Assembly: GCA_015488775.1 (NCBI GenBank) | Contig: WFNF01000167.1 | Coordinates: 1-32,659, forward strand | Length of the DNA stretch: 32,659 bases | Direction of reading: 5' to 3' | Origin: Helicobacteraceae bacterium | Lineage (GTDB): Bacteria; Campylobacterota; Campylobacteria; Campylobacterales; Sulfurimonadaceae | Shown here: positions 26,304 through 32,659 of the stretch, one piece after another | How the letters are laid out: each line of letters opens with the position of its first letter | Numbering within the stretch: the first letter of the stretch is position 1 | Translations under genes and position numbers: made by a program | The notes under the pieces: generated by a model | Told to the model about the DNA's origin: nothing | Seen by the model: only the letters and a program-made list of their open reading frames with translations | Database searches by the model: none

Positions 26304-26631
26304 CTAAACATTCAACACAAATTTTAGAATCTGGTGATATTTTCAGTCTTTCAAAACTTATCTCTTCATCACATATATTACAAATACCAAATTTTTTATT
26401 GTCTATATTTTTTAAAGCATGTTTTAGTGAATGTAGCCTTACTGTTAGTATCTCTATGTTTTTAGATGTTACAGCCTGAGATTCTAAAAGCTCAAACCTC
26501 TCATCATAGCCAACACTACAAGATGGTTCAATGATTTCAATGTTTAAGCACAATAGGTCTATATTGTCTTGTATAGATTCAATCTCTTTAGTTAGTATTG
26601 AAATTAATTCATCTTTGCTTTTTTGGTTCAA
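26296..26631 (-). CDS. dksA: DksA/TraR-family zinc-finger regulator
   Basis: This 111-residue protein has a long helical N-terminal half, likely the coiled coil that enters the RNA polymerase secondary channel. A C-terminal four-cysteine zinc finger has CNIC (84, 87) and CVEC (105, 108). DksA-family proteins modulate rRNA and amino-acid promoters together with ppGpp. Short DksA-like proteins of about this size occur in Campylobacter. The coiled-coil tip does not show the classic DksA acidic tip clearly, so whether it acts like DksA is uncertain. It is coupled to both neighbours by 4- and 8-base overlaps. Confidence 0.8.
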   Translation of the reverse strand: MNQKSKDELISILTKEIESIQDNIDLLCLNIEIIEPSCSVGYDERFELLESQAVTSKNIEILTVRLHSLKHALKNIDNKKFGICNICDEEISFERLKISPDSKICVECLDD

Positions 26632-27656
26632 AGGGTAATAACTTCTTTTACTTCAAGATTAAACCCACTTAGTCCAATATAATCAGTATTTGAATTTGAA
26701 GAGATTAAATTCATTTTCTCAATCCCCATTGATTTAATGATTTGTGCACCTATACCATACTCTTTCATAGTTGCAGTTACATGATCAGGTTTATTTATAA
26801 AAACCAATACACCAGAATTTTGCTTTAGGTATTCAATAGAATCAATTAAATGAGTATATTTTTTATAATTAAGCATTAAGTCTAAATCTCTTACTATATT
26901 GTGTACTTTTACATTTGCCTCACTAGATGAGTTATAAAAGTTAATTGCTACATGCTCAATTTTATCATGATCAATAAAAGTATGTTTTTTAGCTTTTACA
27001 CCAAAAAACTCTACTTCTTCAACGTTTGTTTCACTAACTAAAGTTTCATTTGCAAGACGGTATTCAACTATATCTGAGATAAAAACCATTGCAAGATTAT
27101 GTTCTTTACAATATATGTCTAAATCAGGTCGTCTAGCCATCTCTCCATTTTCTTTTATAATCTCACAAATTACAGCACACTCGTTTAATCCTGCCATCTT
27201 ACATATATCAACAGAACCCTCTGTATGTCCAGTTCTTACAAGTGTTCCACCATCTTTTGCAATTAGTGGAAATATATGTCCAGGCTTAACTAACTCTTGG
27301 GGTCTTGCTAATGGATTAGCTAAAATTTTTACAGTCATATCTCTTTCAAAAGCAGATATACCAGTTTTAGCATCAGTTGCATCAACAGAAACTGTAAAAG
27401 CAGTTTCATGCATAGAGGTGTTTGAACTAACCATTGGATTTAGCTCAAGTTTTGCAGCTATTTCATTGCTTAGAGTAACACAAATCAAACCTTTAGCATG
27501 TGTAGACATAAAGTTAATATGTTCTGGAGTAGAAAAAGTTGAAGCATAAACAAGATCACCTTCGTTTTCTCTATCTTCATCATCTAACATTACAACCATA
27601 TTACCTTTTTTAATCTCGTCAATAGCTTTTAGTACTCTTTTTGTAGAATCATCCAT
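26628..27656 (-). CDS. ribBA: DHBP synthase with decayed GTP cyclohydrolase II domain
   Basis: Residues 1-200 are 3,4-dihydroxy-2-butanone-4-phosphate synthase (RibB), which makes the four-carbon riboflavin precursor. DDEDRENEGDL, THAKGLICV and RTGHTEGSVDI are intact. Residues 205-342 align in outline with GTP cyclohydrolase II (RibA), for example GIGAQIIKSMGI near the end. However, the three zinc cysteines and the GDVFGS/RCDCG and RQEGRGIG blocks are missing, so this half cannot catalyse. A separate functional RibA is expected elsewhere. A GTG at 27665 is possible, but ATG 27656 gives the usual MDDSTKRV start and is preferred. No FMN riboswitch was seen upstream. First gene of a three-gene reverse operon. 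Confidence 0.88.
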   Translation of the reverse strand: MDDSTKRVLKAIDEIKKGNMVVMLDDEDRENEGDLVYASTFSTPEHINFMSTHAKGLICVTLSNEIAAKLELNPMVSSNTSMHETAFTVSVDATDAKTGISAFERDMTVKILANPLARPQELVKPGHIFPLIAKDGGTLVRTGHTEGSVDICKMAGLNECAVICEIIKENGEMARRPDLDIYCKEHNLAMVFISDIVEYRLANETLVSETNVEEVEFFGVKAKKHTFIDHDKIEHVAINFYNSSSEANVKVHNIVRDLDLMLNYKKYTHLIDSIEYLKQNSGVLVFINKPDHVTATMKEYGIGAQIIKSMGIEKMNLISSNSNTDYIGLSGFNLEVKEVITL

Positions 27657-27682
27657 AATTATCACTTATATATTTATTTTTA

Positions 27683-27732
27683 AACCCAAATTATTGGGTT
27701 AATATTATAATGGCATTTTATCACAAAGTGAT
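27683..27732 (-). promoter_or_regulatory. ribBA upstream region: leader hairpin and palindrome
   Basis: AACCCAA/TTGGGTT (27683-27689 and 27694-27700) forms a 7-base hairpin in the expected 5' leader. On the reverse strand a -10-like TATAAT lies just upstream at 27703-27710. Further upstream is the palindrome ATCAC-AAA-GTGAT (27720-27732). This suggests an operator plus leader hairpin, without riboswitch structure. Confidence 0.4.
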
Positions 27733-27770
27733 TATAAAGAGGGTAAGTTTTATCATTAATTATAAAACTC

Positions 27771-27799
27771 TTGACAATATATAGAAGTTTAACTATAAT
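27771..27799 (+). promoter_or_regulatory. Consensus promoter of the tRNA-Gln/tRNA-fMet unit
   Basis: TTGACA (27771-27776) and TATAAT (27794-27799) match the consensus exactly with a 17-base spacer, and the tRNA starts 14 bases later. A full -35 box is unusual in this phylum and fits a strong stable-RNA promoter. Confidence 0.85.
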
Positions 27800-27812
27800 T
27801 TCGCCCACATAA

Positions 27813-27887
27813 TGGGGTATCGCCAAGCGGTAAGGCACCAGTTTTTGGTACTGGCATTCGGGGGTTCGAATCCCTCTACCCCATCCA
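27813..27887 (+). tRNA. tRNA-Gln(UUG)
   Basis: This 75-base cloverleaf has acceptor TGGGGTA/TACCCCA with the U1-A72 pair typical of tRNA-Gln, anticodon stem CCAGT/ACTGG around TT-TTG-GT, T-arm GGTTCGAATCC and encoded CCA. Campylobacterota usually lack GlnRS. This tRNA is then charged with Glu by GluRS2 (30882-32180 is a candidate) and amidated by GatCAB. Confidence 0.96.
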
Positions 27888-27929
27888 TGACATATTTAAG
27901 CTTGCTTAGATATACTTCCACATACTTAA

Positions 27930-28006
<77 letters not shown>

Positions 28007-28008
28007 AT

Positions 28009-28031
28009 CAACTACAACTACAACTACAACT
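28009..28031. repeat. Short CAACTA tandem repeat
   Basis: Three full copies and a five-base part of CAACTA stand directly after tRNA-fMet. They are noncoding, and copy number may vary between strains. Confidence 0.7.
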
Positions 28032-28091
28032 TTTACAAACTCCTAAACACTTTTAGATATAATAATCCCAAATTTACTTACTAGGTTAAAT

Positions 28092-29009
28092 ATGTTAAAT
28101 TTATCAATTTTAAAATCTGTTATGAACTCTAACTTACCATCGAATAAAGATGAATTTACAAGACTTTTTCATGGTCGTGGTGAACTATATGATGGTTTCA
28201 AATTTCTAACAGTAGATTCTATAGGTACAATACTAAGTATCACTTTTTTTAATCCTATAGATGAGATTGATGAAAAAGAACTTTTAACTTTTTTAGAAGA
28301 GTATCTGTATGAACATAGTTATGAAACTTTATTATTGCAAAGACGCTATATCAAAAATAGTGAAAGAGAGATCTTAGTTGGAGAGCTTCAAGGCTCTAAC
28401 TATGCTTTGGAAAACTCCTTAAAATATAAGCTCACTTTAGATAAAAATCAAAACTCTGGTTTTTTTGCAGATATGAAAAATGGTAGAACTTTTGTGTATG
28501 AAAATTCTAAAGATAAAAATGTATTAAATCTTTTTTCTTACACTTGTTCATTCTCAGTTGCCGCTTTAGCTGGTGGTGCGTCTAGTGTTGTAAATGTAGA
28601 TATGGCAAAAAAAGCATTAAGTGTTGGGATGCAAAATCATCATCTAAACAATTTAGAGATGAAAAAAGTTAAATTTCTACCATACAACATACTTAAATCT
28701 TTTTCAAGAATAAAAAAAGCTGGACCTTACGATTTGGTTATTATAGATCCACCTAGTTTTCAGCGTGGAAGTTTTGAAGCATCTAAAGATTATATTAAAA
28801 TTATTAAAAGATTAGATGAGCTTTGTAATGAGGATGCTGTAGTTCTTAGTTGTTTAAATGCACCAGAACTTAAAAGTGATTTTATAATAGATCTTTTTAA
28901 AGAGTATGCTGATGAGTTTAAGTTTATAAAAAAACTTCCAAATCTTGAAACTTTTAAAGCTAAAGATGAGGAGAGATCTTTAAAAAATTTAGTTTTTAAA
29001 AGATCTTAG
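28092..29009 (+). CDS. RlmI/RlmK-type SAM-dependent methyltransferase
   Basis: This 305-residue Rossmann-fold methyltransferase resembles 23S rRNA cytosine-C5 and guanine-N7 methyltransferases. KNQNSGFFADMKNGR (about 118-132) precedes the SAM-binding motif VLNLFSYTCSFS (144-155). VVNVDMAKKAL is the acidic motif II, and IIDPPSFQRG with Asp219 is the catalytic-site motif. The N-terminal 100 residues lack an obvious PUA domain, so it is shorter than E. coli RlmI, and the target base is unknown. A -10 box TATAAT lies at 28058-28063; the ribosome site (TAGG) is weak. The end overlaps the convergent lytic transglycosylase gene by 4 bases. Confidence 0.82.
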   Translation: MLNLSILKSVMNSNLPSNKDEFTRLFHGRGELYDGFKFLTVDSIGTILSITFFNPIDEIDEKELLTFLEEYLYEHSYETLLLQRRYIKNSEREILVGELQGSNYALENSLKYKLTLDKNQNSGFFADMKNGRTFVYENSKDKNVLNLFSYTCSFSVAALAGGASSVVNVDMAKKALSVGMQNHHLNNLEMKKVKFLPYNILKSFSRIKKAGPYDLVIIDPPSFQRGSFEASKDYIKIIKRLDELCNEDAVVLSCLNAPELKSDFIIDLFKEYADEFKFIKKLPNLETFKAKDEERSLKNLVFKRS

Positions 29010-30613
29010 TGTTTATACAATAACTCAGGCTCTAAAAGTCTCTGCATTAAGTTTAAAACAGATACCTTTTTATGGTTAATCTTTTTGTACATAATATAGT
29101 TTGCTAAAACTTTTTTTCCATACTCTCTACTTTGAGTGTTTACCATCATCTCCATAGAGTAGTATGGTTCATAAGAATCTTGTTTAAAATGTCCAGATTT
29201 TAAAAGTCTTCTAGTAAATCCACCACCACCATTGTAAGCGTAAGCTATAAGAAGAGGGTGGAAAAACCTTTGCTTAAGGTGCTTCATATGGATTTGAGCA
29301 AATTTTAGATTTTTTTCTGGCTTAAATAACTCATCAAGATGTTTGATATGCTCTTTTTGAGATTTATCTATATGTCTGATCAAAAAAGGCATAAGTTGCA
29401 TTAAACCAAGAGCATAAGAGTAAGATATTGCTGGTGGCATAAAACGTGACTCTTGTCTCATGATGGCATTATATAACTCTTGATCATAAACATGTAAATC
29501 ATCCAACTCTTTTTTATATGGTTGAATGTAGGTATGAAACTTACCATTATAAGCTTTTTGTAAAATATAACTTTTATAAATAAGCTCATTTTTTGAATCA
29601 AAATTTTCAAGATAATCAAATTTTTCTTTTGAACTCATCTCTTTAGATTTATCTAAAACATCCTTCCAAACAAAAGGATCACTTATATTTGTTTGAGATA
29701 TATAATCTTTGGTATAAATATCTGATGTATAGTTTGTGTGCTCTTTACCTGTAATTTCATCTGCTAAAAGTGTGTATATATTTATATCATCACTTTTATT
29801 TAAAGCTTTTAGATTCTCTTTTGAAGAGGTTATTAGGTATTTCCACCAATTTACCTTATCTATTTTAGATTGATAATATGCTTTTTTAAGTGAATAATCT
29901 AAATGAATAATGGCAGATTTTTTATCATGATAGTGTAAATGATTTAATGCTAAAAAAAAGTGTGCTTTATGGGAAAGATTGTCTGCATCTACATCTAAAA
30001 GAGAAAGCTGTATCATCTCCATTTTAGGGTTTGTAACACTTAGTTTTACAAACTGATCAAAAGATGGAGTTTGAGAGAGCTTGTTTATATAATCTACACT
30101 AAGTAAAAAATTAAAGTTTTTTTCTCTAAAAGCTTTTCCTGCACCATTATATATCTTAACAAAAGTTTTTGGATCATATTTATAAATAGCATTTTTTAAA
30201 TCATTTTCAAGTAAAAAATCTAGATACTCATAACTTATATTTTGCTCATTCAAAATAGATTTAACAACTTTTTTCTGATCAGTAGATAGTACTGAGAAAG
30301 AGTAGGGTGATATGTTCATATTTACACAAAGTGGTAAAGTGTTTTTAGCTAATGATCTGTTTTTGTAGCAATACTCTACCTCTTTAAAAGCTTTATCATC
30401 GCTATATTTTGAGTAAGACAAAAAATGTTTTCTATTTATTCTTGAATATTGATAAAAAAGATTTAATGCCTTATCTTTACTTATATTACCATCTTGTAAA
30501 AGTTCATAAATATAAAAATCTTTTGCTCTTGATGTTGGCATTTTTTCTATCTCTTTAATACTAACCGCATTTAAACTTAAAACAGTAAAAAGAAGAAAAA
30601 ATACCACTTTCAT
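29006..30613 (-). CDS. slt: Soluble lytic murein transglycosylase (Slt70-like)
   Basis: This 535-residue periplasmic enzyme cleaves peptidoglycan glycan strands. It has a signal peptide ([16 protein letters not shown]). A long all-helical region (about 20-370), like the Slt70 ring domain, is followed by the catalytic SLT domain. The catalytic Glu388 lies in IMRQESRF, with SYALGLMQLMP and AYNGGGG following, all family signatures. The gene starts at the stop of yggT (shared base, TAATG) and is third in the gltX2-yggT-slt operon. Nothing indicates truncation. Confidence 0.9.
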   Translation of the reverse strand: MKVVFFLLFTVLSLNAVSIKEIEKMPTSRAKDFYIYELLQDGNISKDKALNLFYQYSRINRKHFLSYSKYSDDKAFKEVEYCYKNRSLAKNTLPLCVNMNISPYSFSVLSTDQKKVVKSILNEQNISYEYLDFLLENDLKNAIYKYDPKTFVKIYNGAGKAFREKNFNFLLSVDYINKLSQTPSFDQFVKLSVTNPKMEMIQLSLLDVDADNLSHKAHFFLALNHLHYHDKKSAIIHLDYSLKKAYYQSKIDKVNWWKYLITSSKENLKALNKSDDINIYTLLADEITGKEHTNYTSDIYTKDYISQTNISDPFVWKDVLDKSKEMSSKEKFDYLENFDSKNELIYKSYILQKAYNGKFHTYIQPYKKELDDLHVYDQELYNAIMRQESRFMPPAISYSYALGLMQLMPFLIRHIDKSQKEHIKHLDELFKPEKNLKFAQIHMKHLKQRFFHPLLIAYAYNGGGGFTRRLLKSGHFKQDSYEPYYSMEMMVNTQSREYGKKVLANYIMYKKINHKKVSVLNLMQRLLEPELLYKH

Positions 30614-30885
30614 TACATAGACCTAATTAAAGAGATTAAAAAAACATCTATAACTTGAAGTGCCACTATAATTATAAGTGGCGCTAAATCTATACCATTA
30701 AACACAGTTGGAATATGTTTTCTAACTAAGTCATAAGCAGGTTGAGTTAATCTATATAAAATTTGTATAATCTGATTGTTTGGATCAGGTCTTACCCAAG
30801 ATAATAAAGCAGATATAATTATTATCCAAATATACACATTTAAAAGGTTTTCAACTATACCTAATAGTCCAGCCATAATACTCAT
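30613..30885 (-). CDS. yggT: YggT-family membrane protein
   Basis: This 90-residue protein has two hydrophobic segments ([14 protein letters not shown] and [19 protein letters not shown]) around a conserved loop [27 protein letters not shown], which is characteristic of the YggT/CcmF-like YlmG family. Relatives are linked to cell division, osmotic response or membrane-protein biogenesis, without a firm biochemical role. It overlaps gltX2 by 4 bases and slt by 1, so expression is coupled. Confidence 0.88.
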   Translation of the reverse strand: MSIMAGLLGIVENLLNVYIWIIIISALLSWVRPDPNNQIIQILYRLTQPAYDLVRKHIPTVFNGIDLAPLIIIVALQVIDVFLISLIRSM

Positions 30886-32180
30886 GATGCGATCTCCTTT
30901 AGAAAGTTTTTAATTAATGGATAAACTATAGCAAGTTCAGGACCATCTTGTGAATTTGTAAGAACTATACGAAGTGGTTTTAAAAAGTTTTTACCCTCTA
31001 ATCCTGTTTCATTTATAACATGTTCTTTAAAATCATTAAAATCTTGAATATGATCAGACTTTAAAATTAACTTTTTTATAATTTTAACACCTTCACCAAA
31101 CTCACCATCTTCATCTCTTGGCTCAAAGTAGGGCTTTATCTTTTCTCTTAAGTCGTTTAAAGTGTTACATTCATCTATATATATTTTTGCTAAAGCACCT
31201 ATCTCATCATCAGCAAAACCAACATAACGAGATAACTCTTTGTTATCTAGCCTTTTCATATGCTCACGATTTAAAAATCTTAGCTTATCTATATCAAATT
31301 TAGCTGGAGATTTAGATATCTTTGAAAGATCAAACCACTCTAAAGCCTCTTTAAGAGTAAAAACTTCAACAGGAGGCTTATTTCCTATTAATATTAAATA
31401 ATTTGAGATAGCTTCTGGCAAAAAACCCTCACTTAAAAGCCATTTAATGCTTGAAGCGTTATCTCTTTTACTCATCTTTTGACCATTCGTATCTAGTATG
31501 ATTGGTAGATGAGCATACTCAATCTTTTTTTCATATTTTAAAGCGTCTCTTATAGCTATCTGTTTTGGTGTATTTGATACATGATCTTCACCTCTTATAA
31601 CTAAACTAATATCATTTAAAATATCATCACATGCACAAGCAAAGTTATAAGTCGGATTTTTGTCTTGTCTTAAGATAATAATAGAATCTATATCGTTAGG
31701 TTCAAAAGTAAGTTTTCCTTTTACTTTATCTGTAAAACTTACACTCTTCAGAGGCTTTTTTAGTCTAACTGTAAATGGAGCCATATTATCTATAACTTGA
31801 TCAGCAGGTAAGTTTTCACAACGACCTAAATATCTATAAGCTATCTTTTTCTCTTTAGCCTCTTTTTTATCCATCTCAAGTTGTTCAGTACTACAAAAAC
31901 AGTTAAAGGCTTTTTTATCATGCATTAAGGCTATAGCAAAATTTCTATGAAATTTTACATGTGAACTTTGATGTATAACTTGAGAATACTCTATATTAAA
32001 AAGATTTAATACATCAAGAATCTCTTTGTCCTTACCCTCAATATTTCTCTCTTTATCTGTATCTTCAATACGAATAATTAATTCTTCATTAAGTTGTTTA
32101 GACATGATAAAGTTAAAAAGTGCAACTCTTAGGTTTCCAATGTGCATATCGCCCGTAGGACTTGGCGCAAAACGTAACAT
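30882..32180 (-). CDS. gltX2: Glutamyl-tRNA synthetase, GluRS2 type
   Basis: This 432-residue class I synthetase has the HIGH motif as [10 protein letters not shown] (7-16) and the KMSKS motif as KMSKRD (235-240). ATG 32180 has TAGGAG ending 5 bases upstream and gives the family start [10 protein letters not shown]. An in-frame ATG 27 bases upstream lacks this. The [21 protein letters not shown] region and overall length resemble H. pylori GltX2, which charges tRNA-Gln with Glu for the amidotransferase route. A general GluRS1 would then lie elsewhere. Assignment to the second paralogue is from memory and not aligned. HipA of E. coli inactivates GltX, so the hipA in this window is a possible functional link. 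Confidence 0.9.
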   Translation of the reverse strand: MLRFAPSPTGDMHIGNLRVALFNFIMSKQLNEELIIRIEDTDKERNIEGKDKEILDVLNLFNIEYSQVIHQSSHVKFHRNFAIALMHDKKAFNCFCSTEQLEMDKKEAKEKKIAYRYLGRCENLPADQVIDNMAPFTVRLKKPLKSVSFTDKVKGKLTFEPNDIDSIIILRQDKNPTYNFACACDDILNDISLVIRGEDHVSNTPKQIAIRDALKYEKKIEYAHLPIILDTNGQKMSKRDNASSIKWLLSEGFLPEAISNYLILIGNKPPVEVFTLKEALEWFDLSKISKSPAKFDIDKLRFLNREHMKRLDNKELSRYVGFADDEIGALAKIYIDECNTLNDLREKIKPYFEPRDEDGEFGEGVKIIKKLILKSDHIQDFNDFKEHVINETGLEGKNFLKPLRIVLTNSQDGPELAIVYPLIKNFLKEIAS

Positions 32181-32351
32181 CACTACTCCTAAATTTTTTA
32201 AAATCATATCAAAAAAGGGTTAATTTTTAGTTACATAAAAGCTTTATATTTATTTATCTGAATAATAAGTAGTTTTAGTTTATAAGTTTTTATCTTTTGC
32301 TTTGATATTGAAAGATGAAGTAAAGTGTTGATTAGATTATATAATTAAAGT

Positions 32352-32426
32352 TGGTGACCCCAAGGAGATTTGAACTCCTATGGCATGGATGAAAACCATG
32401 AATCCTAACCATTAGATGATGGGGCC
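32352..32426 (-). tRNA. tRNA-Glu(UUC)
   Basis: This 75-base cloverleaf has acceptor GGCCCCA/TGGGGTC, anticodon stem CATGG/CCATG around TT-TTC-AT, T-arm AGTTCAAATCT and encoded CCA. It stands alone, with a reverse-strand -10 box upstream. Confidence 0.95.
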
Positions 32427-32445
32427 ACAAATTGTGTAGAAGCGA

Positions 32446-32451
32446 ATTATA
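32446..32451 (-). promoter_or_regulatory. -10 box of tRNA-Glu
   Basis: TATAAT on the reverse strand, 19 bases before the tRNA 5' end, the same distance as for tRNA-Leu(CAA). Confidence 0.5.
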
Positions 32452-32598
32452 TCTTAAATAATATTAAAATATTCTTAATGTAGTAAATATTGCATCACTT
32501 TTTTATATTAAATAAATAATAATAATTTTAGGTGGATTTATAAAGTGAAATTAACATTATTAAGATAAAATTTGTTTAATAAAATTTATGGGATATAT

Positions 32599-32659
32599 AT
32601 GCAAGATTACTCATACGAATATGTAAATAAAGATGCTCTACTAAACTTTTTATCTCTGA
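32599..32659 (+). CDS. Start of an unidentified gene (partial)
   Basis: An open frame begins at ATG 32599 (MQDYSYEYVNKDALLNFLSL) and runs off the window. The ribosome site is weak (GGGA about 8 bases upstream). Only 20 residues are visible and I do not recognise them. Confidence 0.45.
   Translation, partial: MQDYSYEYVNKDALLNFLSL

Noticed and set aside
27115-27549. 144-codon forward open frame
   Set aside because: It lies antisense inside the intact ribBA coding region; its length follows from the codon use of ribBA.
27666-27812. FMN riboswitch before ribBA
   Set aside because: The spacer is short and holds only a simple 7-base hairpin and a palindrome; the conserved RFN element blocks are absent.
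28009-28031. CRISPR-like repeats
   Set aside because: The CAACTA units are adjacent with no spacers and too short; it is a simple tandem repeat.

Overview
The window is strongly AT-rich, densely packed bacterial DNA and looks like a Campylobacterota (epsilonproteobacterial) chromosome, most like Sulfurimonas and relatives. This rests on the gene set: aconitase B, a second glutamyl-tRNA synthetase of the GluRS2 type, a very long FlgL behind a sigma-54 promoter, a RibBA with a decayed cyclohydrolase half, and a Hyf-like operon. The placement is inferred from protein character; no searches were run.

Region 1 (1-3170) is accessory. It holds the 3' end of a phage-type PAPS-reductase-like gene, a small DnaQ-fold exonuclease, a displaced 3' fragment of a tRNA-Leu(UAA) gene, an unknown 78-residue protein behind a repeat-rich promoter, and a hipB-hipA module. 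The module's promoter sits inside an inverted repeat. The region ends at an intact tRNA-Leu(CAA).

Region 2 (3470-10156) is a six-gene operon (hyfB-C-E-F-G-I-like) for a membrane complex related to group 4 [NiFe] hydrogenases and complex I. All four Ni-binding cysteines of the large subunit are replaced, while the small subunit keeps its four cluster cysteines. No ferredoxin-like subunit or maturation gene is present. This is an energy-converting hydrogenase-related (Ehr-type) complex, not a hydrogenase. It is the most interesting item here.

Region 3 (10246-25370) is forward-strand core genome: sigma-54-driven flgL, ftsK (apparently starting at an AUU codon), acnB, a REC-GGDEF-EAL c-di-GMP protein, and secA overlapping a LolC/E-type permease. 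A diguanylate cyclase with a pseudo-receiver follows the permease. lolA runs the other way, divergent from secA.

Region 4 (25451-32659) holds a tiny DUF2892 membrane protein and a reverse operon ribBA-dksA-rluA family. Next come tRNA-Gln and tRNA-fMet behind a consensus promoter, then an rRNA methyltransferase-like gene. A second reverse operon (gltX2-yggT-slt), tRNA-Glu and the start of an unknown gene complete the window. No CRISPR array, rRNA gene, transposase or integrase was seen.
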